Assembly: GCF_004364175.1 (NCBI RefSeq)
Contig: NZ_SNZW01000011.1
Location: forward strand, 744,001 to 808,000
DNA from: Maribacter caenipelagi
GTDB lineage: Bacteria; Bacteroidota; Bacteroidia; Flavobacteriales; Flavobacteriaceae
DNA: 64,000 bases
Reading direction: 5' to 3'
Part shown: piece after piece, positions 36,409 to 45,961 of the stretch
Position numbering within the stretch: position 1 is the stretch's first letter
How the letters are laid out: the number at the start of each line of letters is the position of its first letter
The notes under the pieces: generated by a model
Told to the model about the DNA's origin: nothing
Databases searched by the model: none
What the model saw: only the letters and a program-made list of their open reading frames with translations
Translations under genes and position numbers: made by a program

Positions 36409-37008
36409 CCAGAATCTTACGGTTAATAATTGAGATAATAGACCTATAAAAAGACCGATTATAACTTCAATTGCAGTATGTGCTTTTAAGTATAGCCTAG
36501 CGGTTATTATACTCCCAGTACATACGATAAGTAGACTTATTGCAATTATTAGGTTAATTTCAAAATGGATACTTAAATTAATGAGATACATTAATAAACC
36601 ACTTACCCCAACAGTATGTAGACTAGTTTTAAAATTGAATAACAGTAATAATATACAGGCTACGGTTGCGCCTAATAGCCCTGTAAAATAAAAATAGAGC
36701 TCACTTACGTAATTATTTGGAATGACCTTATAAAGGATTAAAAGGAGTATTGATGCTTGAATGTAAAGTGGATATTTTCTCTCTTGAATTGTGTCCAGTG
36801 AAATGGAATGTGCCAAACCCAAATTCTTCAATATCAAGAAGGTTATTATTGGGATTATAACGGTTAATATAAAAATGGGTAAAACACTCGCACTTTGAAT
36901 TTCTAATGGGGTGTATTTGGGAGTAATTAAAAAATAAGCAACAGTACCACCAATAGGAATAAATAGCGGGTGAAATACGTAGGAGATAAGATTAGAAAAA
37001 ACCTTCAT
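36403..37008 (-). CDS. Polytopic membrane protein resembling the PAP2 phosphatase C-terminus
   Basis: 201 residues, six predicted helices. Late in the protein are KTSLHTVGVSG and ARLYLKAHTAIEVIIG, which parallel the PAP2 motifs (SxxH; SRx5HxxxD) but with Ala for Ser and Glu for Asp. The first PAP2 motif (KxxxxxxRP) is only loosely seen as TIQERKYPLY. So it may be a divergent lipid phosphatase or a non-catalytic relative. The start codon overlaps the rpoN stop, so expression is tied to rpoN. Confidence 0.7.
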   Translation of the reverse strand: MKVFSNLISYVFHPLFIPIGGTVAYFLITPKYTPLEIQSASVLPIFILTVIIPIITFLILKNLGLAHSISLDTIQERKYPLYIQASILLLILYKVIPNNYVSELYFYFTGLLGATVACILLLLFNFKTSLHTVGVSGLLMYLINLSIHFEINLIIAISLLIVCTGSIITARLYLKAHTAIEVIIGLFIGLLSQLLTVRFWL

Positions 37009-38465
37009 TAGATTTCTTTTCTCATACGTGCAACAGGTATACTTAACTGCTCTCTATATTTTGCAACTGTTCTTCTCGCAATAGGATAACCTTTTTCCTT
37101 TAAAATGGCAGCAAGTTTGTCATCGGTTAATGGCTTCTTTTTAGTCTCATTTTGGATAACTGTCTCGAGAATTTTCTTTATTTCCCTTGTTGAAACATCT
37201 TCTCCTTGCTCATTTTTCATCGATTCAGAGAAATATTCTTTTATCAATTTGGTACCATAAGGCGTATCTACATATTTACTGTTGGCAACCCTAGAAACCG
37301 TTGAAACATCCATTCCTATTTCATCTGCAATATCTTTTAGAATCATAGGTCTCAAATTGCGCTCATCTCCTGTTAGAAAGTATTCTTTTTGATATTGCAT
37401 AATTGAGTTCATGGTAATGAACAAAGTTTGTTGGCGCTGTCTAATGGCATCTATAAACCATTTAGCGGCGTCTAACTTTTGCTTAATGAACATGACCGTG
37501 TCTTTTTGAGACTTAGACTTTTCTTTCGCTTCTTTGTAGCCTTTAAGCATATTGCTATACTCTCTAGATACATGTAGCTCTGGTGCATTTCTGCCATTTA
37601 GTGTCAGCTCCAATTCGCCTTCGGTAATTCTAATGGCAAAATCGGGTACTACATGTTCCACAATTCTATTATTACCAGAATACGAACCGCCAGGTTTCGG
37701 ATTCAATTTTTCAATTTCTCCAATAGCAGCCTTTAATTCAGCTTCTGTAATGTTATGCTTCTGTATTAATTTTTGATAGTGTTTCTTGGTAAAGTGTTCA
37801 AAAGACTTCTTGAGAATCTCGGTAGCAAGTTCAACACTTGGGGTGATTTCTTTACGCTCTAGTTGTATTGTTAAGCACTCTTCTAAAGATCTAGCACCAA
37901 CTCCTGGTGGGTCTAACTCTTGAACTATAGATAGAATTTTTGTAATGGTTTCTTCATCAGTGTATATGTTTTGGGTGAAGGCCAAATCGTCCATAATATC
38001 AGCGATGGGTCTTCGTATGTAACCGCTTTCATCAACACTACCTACTAGAAACTCGGCAATATTCCACTCATCATCTGTTAGATAAACGGTATTTAGTTGA
38101 TTTATCAAATGCTGATTAAATGAAATACCGGCAGCGTAAGGAACACTTTTTTCTTCGTCGTCTGAGCTATAATTATTAGCTTTCGTGCGATAATCGGGAA
38201 TTTCATCATCACTTAAGTAATCATCGATATTGATGTCTTCAGTATTAATGGTTTCATTATCTGATGTATCATCATAAACATCATCATACTCATCATTCGT
38301 ATTTTCTAAATCTTCTTTACCTGTTTCTAAAGCCGGATTCTCCTCTAATTCTTGCTTTAGACGTTGCTCAAATGCCTGCGTAGGCAATTGAATCAGCTTC
38401 ATCAATTGAATTTGCTGTGGAGATAACTTTTGAGATAATTTAAATGATAGATGTTGTTTCAGCAT
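37008..38465 (-). CDS. rpoN: RNA polymerase sigma-54 factor
   Basis: 485 residues. Region I: glutamine- and leucine-rich KLSPQQIQLMKLIQLPTQAF. Region II: a long acidic stretch (about 55-100). Region III: core-binding domain, then the HTH (DIADEIGMDVSTVSRVANSKY) and the RpoN box ARRTVAKYREQLSIP near the end. It directs transcription from -24/-12 promoters with enhancer-binding activators. asnS lies 38 bases upstream in the same direction. Confidence 0.97.
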   Translation of the reverse strand: MLKQHLSFKLSQKLSPQQIQLMKLIQLPTQAFEQRLKQELEENPALETGKEDLENTNDEYDDVYDDTSDNETINTEDINIDDYLSDDEIPDYRTKANNYSSDDEEKSVPYAAGISFNQHLINQLNTVYLTDDEWNIAEFLVGSVDESGYIRRPIADIMDDLAFTQNIYTDEETITKILSIVQELDPPGVGARSLEECLTIQLERKEITPSVELATEILKKSFEHFTKKHYQKLIQKHNITEAELKAAIGEIEKLNPKPGGSYSGNNRIVEHVVPDFAIRITEGELELTLNGRNAPELHVSREYSNMLKGYKEAKEKSKSQKDTVMFIKQKLDAAKWFIDAIRQRQQTLFITMNSIMQYQKEYFLTGDERNLRPMILKDIADEIGMDVSTVSRVANSKYVDTPYGTKLIKEYFSESMKNEQGEDVSTREIKKILETVIQNETKKKPLTDDKLAAILKEKGYPIARRTVAKYREQLSIPVARMRKEI

Positions 38466-38503
38466 TACTTTATTCTAGTACTTGTAAAAGTAACTAAATC
38501 CGC

Positions 38504-39937
38504 TTAGAATTCGGCATTCTGTGGCGTTCTTGGAAACGGAATTACATCTCTAATATTACCCATACCAGTTGCGAAAAGAACTAATCGTTCAAAACCAAGA
38601 CCAAAACCACTATGTTCTGCAGTTCCGAATTTTCTTAAATCTAGGTACCACCATAACTCTTTCTCGTCGATACCCAATTCTTTGATTTTCTCTTTCAAGA
38701 CATCCAATCGCTCTTCTCTTTGCGAACCACCGACGATTTCACCAATACCAGGGAATAAAATATCCATAGCTCTAACGGTTTTTCCATCTTCATTCAATCG
38801 CATGTAGAAAGCCTTAATTTTTGCAGGGTAATCAAATAATATTACCGGACATTTAAAATGCTTTTCTACTAAGTAGCGCTCATGTTCGCTTTGTAAGTCT
38901 GTACCCCATTCTTCAATAGGATATGTGAATTGTTTCTTTTTATTAGGCTTACAGTTTTTAAGGATATCTATAGCTTCGGTATAACTAACTCTTTTAAAGT
39001 TGTTATCTGCTACAAACTTTAATTTTTCAATTAACGGCATATCGCTTCGTTGTGCCTGCGGTTTGCTTTTTTCCTCGTCTATTAATCTCTTCTCTAAAAA
39101 TTCTAAATCTTCTTGACAATGCGTCAAGGTATAAGAAATAACATTTTTAATAAAGTCTTCTGCAAGGTCCATATTAGCATCTAAATCGAAGAATGCCATT
39201 TCTGGTTCGATCATCCAGAATTCAGCTAAATGTCTTGATGTATTTGAGTTTTCGGCTCTAAATGTAGGTCCGAATGTATAAACTTTTCCTAATGCCATGG
39301 CATATGCCTCAGCTTCCAATTGACCAGATACGGTTAAGTTGGTCTCTTTTCCGAAGAAGTCTTCTTTATAGTTTACATCACCATCTTCTGTCAATGGAGG
39401 ATTTTTTTCATCTAATGTCGTAACACGAAACATTTCACCAGCACCTTCGGCATCTGACCCAGTAATAATGGGAGCGTGAAAATAGTTGAATCCGTTTTCC
39501 CTAAAATAGTTATGAATAGCAAAAGATAAGGTAGACCGAACACGCATAATTGCAGCAAAAGTGTTAGTTCTAATTCTTAAGTGTGCCTTTTCTCTCAAAA
39601 ACTCCAAAGAGTGCTTTTTTGGTTGAATAGGGTATTCTTCTGGGTCAGCTACACCTAGTACTTCTAAAGCGCTTACTTGAATCTCTACAGATTGACCGCG
39701 ACCTTGACTTTCTACAAGTGTACCCGTAATTTTTAATGCAGCACCAGTATTTACTTTCTTTAATAATTCTTCGTCAAAATTTTCAAAATCAACAACACAT
39801 TGAATAGTGCCTAAAGTGGATCCATCGTTCAATGCAATAAATCTATTGCTTCTAAAGGTTCGTACCCAACCTTTAATAGTTATTTCTTGTAGTAAGTTTT
39901 TACTTGCTAGTAGTTCTTTTATTGTTGCTAAACGCAT
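38504..39937 (-). CDS. asnS: Asparagine--tRNA ligase
   Basis: 477 residues. OB-fold anticodon-binding domain at about 15-105 ([20 protein letters not shown]), then class II motifs: motif 2 [21 protein letters not shown], motif 3 [29 protein letters not shown]. These are the AsnRS signatures rather than AspRS. It charges tRNA-Asn in the cytoplasm. First gene of an asnS-rpoN-PAP2-like unit with its own -7 element. Confidence 0.97.
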   Translation of the reverse strand: MRLATIKELLASKNLLQEITIKGWVRTFRSNRFIALNDGSTLGTIQCVVDFENFDEELLKKVNTGAALKITGTLVESQGRGQSVEIQVSALEVLGVADPEEYPIQPKKHSLEFLREKAHLRIRTNTFAAIMRVRSTLSFAIHNYFRENGFNYFHAPIITGSDAEGAGEMFRVTTLDEKNPPLTEDGDVNYKEDFFGKETNLTVSGQLEAEAYAMALGKVYTFGPTFRAENSNTSRHLAEFWMIEPEMAFFDLDANMDLAEDFIKNVISYTLTHCQEDLEFLEKRLIDEEKSKPQAQRSDMPLIEKLKFVADNNFKRVSYTEAIDILKNCKPNKKKQFTYPIEEWGTDLQSEHERYLVEKHFKCPVILFDYPAKIKAFYMRLNEDGKTVRAMDILFPGIGEIVGGSQREERLDVLKEKIKELGIDEKELWWYLDLRKFGTAEHSGFGLGFERLVLFATGMGNIRDVIPFPRTPQNAEF

Positions 39938-39962
39938 GATATTGAATTGAAAATTAAAGTCC

Positions 39963-39970
39963 CAAAGATA
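39963..39970 (-). promoter_or_regulatory. -7 promoter element for asnS-rpoN
   Basis: On the minus strand TATCTTTG matches TAnnTTTG, 25 bases before the asnS start. Confidence 0.55.
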
Positions 39971-40034
39971 GGATTTTGTTAAAAAATAGAGGGATTAAAA
40001 AGCGATATATACAAGGCTTAAATAATTTTATTGG

Positions 40035-42416
40035 TTATTTTTCATCTTGTGGTAAAATATCTATTTGTGGCTTTTTAAGTGTTTGCTTGTTTGCTATACT
40101 TTTTTCTAATGATAATAGTAAAGAAGGCAATAGAATTAAATTGGCCAACATCGCAAGTAATAGTGTTGCAGAAACCAGTGAACCTAGTGCTACCGTACCA
40201 CCGAAATTAGATATAACAAAGACAGAGAAGCCGAAGAACAGAACAATAGAGGTATAGAACATACTAACCCCAGTTTCTCTTAGTGCGTTATAAACCGATT
40301 TTTCTATTCGCCAATTATTAGCTGTGAGTTCTTGCCTATACTTTGCGAGAAAGTGTATCGTGTCATCGACCGAAATACCAAATGCAATACTAAAAACTAA
40401 TATGGTAGATGGTTTAATAGGAACACCTACAAAGCCCATTATACCTGCAGTTATGACTAATGGCAATAAATTAGGTATCAATGAAATAACAATCATTCTG
40501 AACGACCTAAACAAATATGCCATGAAAAGTGCAATTAGTCCAATCGCCAAAGCAAGAGACATTATCAGATTCTTGACTAGATACTTTGTTCCTTTTAAGA
40601 ATAACAATGCACTACCGGTCATGTAAACATTATACCGTTCTGCGGGGAATATTTTTGTGATATTCTCTAACAAGCGTTGCTCAATTTCTTCCATTCGGCT
40701 GGTGTTGACATCTCGCATGAAGGTGGTTATTCGAGCCGTTTGTCCTGTGCTGTCAACAAAAGATTTTAGTAAATCTCCGTTATCACCAGATTTACGGGCT
40801 ACATCCATAATGAAGGTGTTTTCTTGACTGGTGGGCAATTGGTAATATTTAGGAATACCATTATAAAAAGCCTGTTTAGAATACTTTACTAAATTCACTA
40901 CAGATACAGGAGTTGAAAGCTCTGGTATTTCTTCTATAACTTCCCCAAATTGATTCATGCGCTTAAGCGTTGAAGATTTTAAAACACCTTTTGGAGCTTT
41001 TGTATCTACAACGATTTCAACAGGCATTATACCTTTAAATTCTTTTTCAAAAAAGCGAATGTCATGAAAAAATTCGGCATTCTTAGGCATATCTTCTATG
41101 GGGCTTCCAGATATTCTAATTTGATAAATACCGATAATACTTATTACAAGTAAAGAAATAGAAACAATATAAACTGTAATTCTTCTGTGTCTTACAATAC
41201 GTTCCATCCAATGTACAAAGGCATCGATCCATTTTTTATTTAAATGTTTTAAATGCTTTGTTTTTGGTAGCGGCATAAAACTATAAACAATAGGGATGAT
41301 TAATAATGATAGTATAAATATTCCTATGATGTTAATTGAAGCTACAATACCAAATTCCTTTAATAATGTACTGTCTGTTATAATGAAGGTAGCAAAACCA
41401 GAAGCTGTTGTAATATTCGTCATCAACGTCGCATTTCCAATCTTTGAAATTACACGTTGCAATGAAAGTGCCTGATTACCGTGTTTCTTGACTTCTTGTT
41501 GATACTTATTTATTAAGAAAATACAGTTAGGTATACCAATAACAATGATTAATGGCGGTATAAGTGCAGTAAGAACCGTGATTTCATATTGTAGCAAGCC
41601 AAGCAAGCCAAATGCCCACATTACGCCAATAATCACCACACACATTGAGATGAATGTTGCTCTAATACTTCTAAAGAAAAAGAAGAAGATTAATGAGGTA
41701 ACACCAAGAGCAGCCAAAATGAATTTACCGATTTCATCAATAATATTTTGAGAATTCATTGTCCTCACATAAGGCATACCAGATATGTGAACATCTAAAT
41801 TGGTCTCTTCTTCAAATTTTTTAACCAGTGTATTAAGATCTTGTAAAATAAAGTCTTTTCTAACCGAGGTATTGACAATGTCCTTATCTAGATTAACAAT
41901 AGTTCTTATTGTTTTACTTTCTTTATTATATAGAAGGTTGTCGTAGAAGGGGAGGTCATTGAATAAATGATTCGTAATACTGTCTATTTCCTTTTTAGAC
42001 TTTAGTTCGCCATTTATTAAAGGGTGCATTACAAACTCTTGCTTCTCGTTATCTTTTATTAACTCCTTTAAGTTATCGGTTGAAATCACGAATTCAACTT
42101 CTGGGAAAGCAGCTAGTTGTTTGCTTAATTTATTCCAACGGTTAAAATTGTCAGGTGTAAATAAAGCACTATCACGTATTGCAAAAACTACGGCATTACC
42201 TTCTTCTCCAAATTTGCTAAGAAAATCTTGATATTGAATATTTACCGGGTGGTCATCTGGTAATAGGTTGGTCTGCGAGCTTGAAAAACGCATGTATTGC
42301 CATTGCCATCCCATGAAAATCGTGAAACCGGCAATCAAGAGTAAAATTAGGATTCTATTTCGTAGAATTATGTTTGCCGTTTTAGGCCAAAATCCTTTCG
42401 TAAGTTTAGCTACCAT
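40035..42416 (-). CDS. RND/MMPL-family transporter (patched-like)
   Basis: 793 residues from the preferred start MVAKLTKGFW. Twelve membrane helices in two sets of six, each after a large periplasmic loop: helix 1 near 20-40, loop to about 220, and the second half starting near 410. Sterol-sensing/MMPL signatures are visible (GFATFIITDSTLLKEFG, FSIAFGISVDDTIHFLAKYRQEL). Such proteins move lipids or hydrophobic compounds. With no membrane-fusion or outer-membrane partner gene beside it, a lipid or hopanoid role (HpnN-like) is as likely as drug efflux. An upstream start at 42437 is possible. Confidence 0.9.
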   Translation of the reverse strand: MVAKLTKGFWPKTANIILRNRILILLLIAGFTIFMGWQWQYMRFSSSQTNLLPDDHPVNIQYQDFLSKFGEEGNAVVFAIRDSALFTPDNFNRWNKLSKQLAAFPEVEFVISTDNLKELIKDNEKQEFVMHPLINGELKSKKEIDSITNHLFNDLPFYDNLLYNKESKTIRTIVNLDKDIVNTSVRKDFILQDLNTLVKKFEEETNLDVHISGMPYVRTMNSQNIIDEIGKFILAALGVTSLIFFFFFRSIRATFISMCVVIIGVMWAFGLLGLLQYEITVLTALIPPLIIVIGIPNCIFLINKYQQEVKKHGNQALSLQRVISKIGNATLMTNITTASGFATFIITDSTLLKEFGIVASINIIGIFILSLLIIPIVYSFMPLPKTKHLKHLNKKWIDAFVHWMERIVRHRRITVYIVSISLLVISIIGIYQIRISGSPIEDMPKNAEFFHDIRFFEKEFKGIMPVEIVVDTKAPKGVLKSSTLKRMNQFGEVIEEIPELSTPVSVVNLVKYSKQAFYNGIPKYYQLPTSQENTFIMDVARKSGDNGDLLKSFVDSTGQTARITTFMRDVNTSRMEEIEQRLLENITKIFPAERYNVYMTGSALLFLKGTKYLVKNLIMSLALAIGLIALFMAYLFRSFRMIVISLIPNLLPLVITAGIMGFVGVPIKPSTILVFSIAFGISVDDTIHFLAKYRQELTANNWRIEKSVYNALRETGVSMFYTSIVLFFGFSVFVISNFGGTVALGSLVSATLLLAMLANLILLPSLLLSLEKSIANKQTLKKPQIDILPQDEK

Positions 42417-42497
42417 AACTGTTTTTGCAGGTCGCAAAGGTAACTATTAGCTACATCTGTTCCTAAATTGAAAAGTTTAAATTTTATACAAAAAAAT

Positions 42498-42526
42498 AAA
42501 GCTACCTGATTAAGGTAGCTTTAAGG
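42498..42526 (-). terminator. Terminator after pyrH-frr
   Basis: Stem AAAGCTACCT / AGGTAGCTTT with a short loop. On the minus strand it is followed by TATTTTTTTG. Confidence 0.85.
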
Positions 42527-42546
42527 GATAATTATAAATTTCTTGA

Positions 42547-43101
42547 TTATACTTTCATGATTTCTGCCTCTTTTTTATCTAAGAAGTCTTCAATTTTCTT
42601 TGTGAAAACATCAGTTAAATCTTGTACGTCGGCAGTGGCATTTTTTTGAAGGTCTTCAGAAATATCTAAATCCTTAATTTCTTTATTTGCATCTTGTCTT
42701 GCACTACGTACACCGACTTTTGCATGTTCCGCCTCTGCTTTAGCTTGTTTTGTAAGCTGTATTCTTCGCTCTTCGGTCAATGGTGGTACATTGATAATGA
42801 TCATATCGCCATTGTTCATAGGGTTAAAACCAAGGTTGGCGTTCATTATCGCCTTTTCAATTTCTTGAAGCATGTTTTTTTCCCAAGGTTGAACAGAAAT
42901 TGTTCTGCCGTCTGGTGTGTTCACATTGGCTACCTGAGATAACGGAGTTTGTGATCCATAATAATCAACCATTACAGATGATAACATGGCAGGGCTGGCT
43001 TTACCGGCTCTAATCTTTAAAAATGCGCGTTCTAAGTGAGCTATAGCGGCATTCATGCCTTCTTTTGTAGCGTCTAAAACAAATTCTACTTCTTCGTTCA
43101 T
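42547..43101 (-). CDS. frr: Ribosome recycling factor
   Basis: 184 residues, full length. Three-helix bundle plus beta domain: ATKEGMNAAIAHLERAFLKIRAGKASPAML, VNTPDGRTISVQPWEK, and PPLTEERRIQLTKQAKAEAEHAKVGVRSARQDA. It splits the post-termination ribosome with EF-G. It follows pyrH by 45 bases, the usual pairing. Confidence 0.98.
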   Translation of the reverse strand: MNEEVEFVLDATKEGMNAAIAHLERAFLKIRAGKASPAMLSSVMVDYYGSQTPLSQVANVNTPDGRTISVQPWEKNMLQEIEKAIMNANLGFNPMNNGDMIIINVPPLTEERRIQLTKQAKAEAEHAKVGVRSARQDANKEIKDLDISEDLQKNATADVQDLTDVFTKKIEDFLDKKEAEIMKV

Positions 43102-43146
43102 ATAATAAGTATATTACTATCGCAATGACATAAACTGTACCAATAA

Positions 43147-43854
43147 TTAAAGGTTAACGGTTGTACCAATAGTTTGGCCGTTAACAATTTTTAGTAAGTT
43201 TCCTTTTTTGTTCATATCAAAAACTACGATAGGTAGTTCATTTTCTTGACTTAGGGTAAAAGCTGTGGTGTCCATAACCTTCAGTCCTTTTGTAAGTACT
43301 TCTGAAAAAGAAATATTGTCAAATTTCGTAGCACTTTTATCTTTTTCTGGGTCAGCAGTGTAAATACCATCTACACGTGTACCTTTAAGTATTACATCTG
43401 CTTCTATTTCAATAGCGCGTAATACGGCTGCAGAATCTGTCGTAAAATATGGATTGCCAGTTCCTCCACCAAAGATAACAACTCTTCCTTTTTCCAAATG
43501 CCTCATGGCTCTTCTTCTAATGAAAGGCTCGGCAACTTCGTTGATTTTTATAGCAGATTGTAATCTTGTTTGTACACCGTTCATTTCTAATGCGCTTTGT
43601 AATGCCAAACCGTTTATAACTGTTGCCAACATACCCATGTGGTCACCTTGTACTCTGTCCATGCCAGTTGCAGCACCTGCTAAACCACGAAAGATATTTC
43701 CTCCACCGATAACAATTGCTACCTCTATACCTTTTTCAACTACTTCTTTAATTTCTTCTGCATATTCGTTTAGACGATCAGAGTCTATACCGTATTGCTT
43801 TTCACCCATAAGGGCTTCACCGCTTAGTTTTAGAAGAATTCTTTTGTAGTGCAT
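43147..43854 (-). CDS. pyrH: UMP kinase
   Basis: 235 residues. Amino-acid-kinase fold: [13 protein letters not shown] at the start, [30 protein letters not shown] (UMP site), [17 protein letters not shown], and [19 protein letters not shown]. It phosphorylates UMP to UDP. First gene of pyrH-frr. Its promoter core overlaps a perfect 11-base inverted repeat at 43871-43899. Confidence 0.98.
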   Translation of the reverse strand: MHYKRILLKLSGEALMGEKQYGIDSDRLNEYAEEIKEVVEKGIEVAIVIGGGNIFRGLAGAATGMDRVQGDHMGMLATVINGLALQSALEMNGVQTRLQSAIKINEVAEPFIRRRAMRHLEKGRVVIFGGGTGNPYFTTDSAAVLRAIEIEADVILKGTRVDGIYTADPEKDKSATKFDNISFSEVLTKGLKVMDTTAFTLSQENELPIVVFDMNKKGNLLKIVNGQTIGTTVNL

Positions 43855-43870
43855 CTTTATTTTTTATTTG

Positions 43871-43899
43871 CCATCAAAAATAATGAAAATTTTTGATGG
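43871..43899. promoter_or_regulatory. Inverted repeat covering the pyrH -7 element
   Basis: Perfect 11-base arms CCATCAAAAAT (43871-43881) and ATTTTTGATGG (43889-43899) around a 7-base loop. On the minus strand TATTTTTG (43875-43882) matches the -7 element of pyrH, 20 bases before its start. It could be an operator for pyrH or a hairpin; the divergent M61 gene is about 110 bases away. Confidence 0.5.
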
Positions 43900-43962
43900 G
43901 TACGTTCAATATTTAATTGAAGCAATTCTTAATTCGCTAAGATAGGGTCGTAACATATTATC

Positions 43963-43970
43963 TATCTTTG
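43963..43970 (+). promoter_or_regulatory. -7 promoter element for the M61-like peptidase gene
   Basis: TATCTTTG, matching TAnnTTTG. It overlaps the most upstream ATG of the frame (43968), so translation must start further in, at 43998 or 44010. Confidence 0.55.
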
Positions 43971-44009
43971 ATATCATTGATTTTTAAATATTTACTTATG
44001 AAGTTTTTT

Positions 44010-45881
44010 ATGAAGAAAAATGTTTTAGTTATTGCTTTAGCCTTGATCTTAAATGCCTGTGGTGCGGGTAAGGCGCTTTTGTCCGTAGAGAATAGTCCAA
44101 TTGTGACTTCTATAGATTTGCTCAATATTATAGACGATAAAGTTCAGGTTGGTATAAACCCTGGGGCATTCACTACTTCTACCGTAATATTTAGAATACC
44201 TAAAACAGTGCCGGGAACTTATAGTTCAGATAATTACGGACAGTATATTGAAGATTTTGAGGCTCTTGATTATAAAGGTAATTTATTACAAAGCATAAAA
44301 CTCGATGATAACTCTTGGAGTATTTCTGGTGCGGTTCAATTAGATAAAGTACAATATTGGGTTAATGATACCTACGATACCGAGAATGATGTTGAAGATG
44401 CGGTATTCTCACCAGCGGGAACAAACATTGCAGAGGGAAGTAATTTCATGCTTAACCTTCATGGATTTGTCGGTTATTTTGATGGATTTAAAGAAGTTCC
44501 ATATGCTATACAAATTAAAAAGCCTGCTGATTTATTAGCTACTACCACACTTTCTGGTGAGGTTGATAGAAAGCCAGACCCAATTTGGGATGCTTTTACT
44601 GCTAAGCGCTATTTTGAAGTAATCGATAATCCGATCATGTATGCAAAACTGAATATAGAAACTTTTGAAATTAATGGTATTACCGTAACACTTAGTCTGT
44701 ATTCTCCAAATAACGTGTATAAAGCATCTGATTTAAAAGATAAAATGGTAGCTATGATGGGTGCTCAAAAGAAATTTTTGGGTGATGTTGATAGTACTAA
44801 AGAATATAATATTTTATTATATATGTCTGATATTAATATACCAGATGCTCGTGGTTTTGGAGCTTTGGAACATCATACTTCTACGGTAGTGGTTTTGCCG
44901 GAAGCTATGGACATTGGTCGACTAGAGCAAGCTATGGTAGATGTAGTTTCTCATGAGTTTTTTCATATCGTTACGCCGTTATCGGTTCATTCTAAAGAGA
45001 TTCAATATTTCGATTTTAATGATCCAAAAATGTCAGAACATTTATGGATGTATGAAGGAACTACGGAATACTTCGCTAATTTATTTCAGATTCAGCAGGG
45101 TCTTATTTCTGAAGAAGAATTTTATGAGCGTATGCTGACTAAAATAGTTAACTCGAAATTTTACGATGATAATATGTCCTTTACCGAAATGAGTAAGAAT
45201 ATATTAGAACAGCCTTATGAGCCTAATTATGCAAATGTATACGAGAAGGGTGCTTTAATAAATATGTGTCTTGATATTATTTTAAGGAAAAATAGTAATG
45301 GTGAAAAAGGGATGCTTTGGTTAATGAAAGAATTATCTAAAAAATACGGTACCGATATACCTTTTGAAGATGAAGCTTTGTTTGCAGAAATTGTTTCTAT
45401 GACGTATCCAGAAGTGGATGTATTTTTTAAAGAACATGTTATTGGTGCTACGCCTATTGATTATGATGTGTTTTTTGCTAAGGTTGGTTTAGCTACTAAA
45501 GATGTTCAAGAGCCTACGGGCTACTTTTTTGATGGTCAGGTGCCCTATATGGATGTGGATGTTCAAAATGATAGTGTGGTATTTATTCGTGAGAATATTG
45601 AATTGAATTCTTTCTTCGATAATTTAAAATTAAAAGGAGGCGATATTTTTAGAACTATAAATAAGCAAGAAATCAACTTAGAAACACTGCGCCCTATAAT
45701 AGGGGAGAGTTTTAGTTGGACCCCGGAAACAGTTGTTAGTATGACTATTGAAAGAGCTAGTGAAATGATATCTGTTGAGGGACCTGTTGGTCAACCGGTA
45801 AAGAAGGTTAAAAAGATAGTAGCCTTAGAAGGTGTATCTGAGAAAACGGTACAGTTGCGAAATGCATGGTTGAAGAATTAG
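44010..45881 (+). CDS. M61-like gluzincin peptidase, lipoprotein
   Basis: 623 residues from the preferred start MKKNVLVIALALILNACG, a signal peptide with lipobox LNAC. A beta-rich N-terminal domain is followed by a metallopeptidase domain with HEFFH (about residues 315-319) and the third ligand in MYEGTTEYFANLF, matching glycyl aminopeptidase/M61 proteins. The C-terminal about 100 residues (LNSFFDNLKLKGGDIFRTINKQEI) look PDZ-like. Probably attached to the outer membrane, facing the periplasm or surface. It stands alone on the plus strand between tsf and pyrH, which are often adjacent in this group. ATG at 43998 is also possible. Confidence 0.87.
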   Translation: MKKNVLVIALALILNACGAGKALLSVENSPIVTSIDLLNIIDDKVQVGINPGAFTTSTVIFRIPKTVPGTYSSDNYGQYIEDFEALDYKGNLLQSIKLDDNSWSISGAVQLDKVQYWVNDTYDTENDVEDAVFSPAGTNIAEGSNFMLNLHGFVGYFDGFKEVPYAIQIKKPADLLATTTLSGEVDRKPDPIWDAFTAKRYFEVIDNPIMYAKLNIETFEINGITVTLSLYSPNNVYKASDLKDKMVAMMGAQKKFLGDVDSTKEYNILLYMSDINIPDARGFGALEHHTSTVVVLPEAMDIGRLEQAMVDVVSHEFFHIVTPLSVHSKEIQYFDFNDPKMSEHLWMYEGTTEYFANLFQIQQGLISEEEFYERMLTKIVNSKFYDDNMSFTEMSKNILEQPYEPNYANVYEKGALINMCLDIILRKNSNGEKGMLWLMKELSKKYGTDIPFEDEALFAEIVSMTYPEVDVFFKEHVIGATPIDYDVFFAKVGLATKDVQEPTGYFFDGQVPYMDVDVQNDSVVFIRENIELNSFFDNLKLKGGDIFRTINKQEINLETLRPIIGESFSWTPETVVSMTIERASEMISVEGPVGQPVKKVKKIVALEGVSEKTVQLRNAWLKN

Positions 45882-45904
45882 GTATTTACTAAAGTATTTT
45901 AAAT

Positions 45905-45940
45905 GAAAAAACCGCCTACTTTGCAGTAAGGCGGTTTTTT
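45905..45940. terminator. Bidirectional terminator between the M61 gene and tsf
   Basis: AAAAAACCGCCT stem pairs with AGGCGGTTTTTT; T runs on both strands serve the two convergent genes. Confidence 0.92.
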
Positions 45941-45961
45941 ATTGAGTTAGTTGTATTGTAA

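Noticed and set aside
40035-42416. Drug-efflux label (AcrB-like) for the RND protein.
   Set aside because: It is 793 residues with MMPL/patched features and has no membrane-fusion or outer-membrane partner gene beside it.
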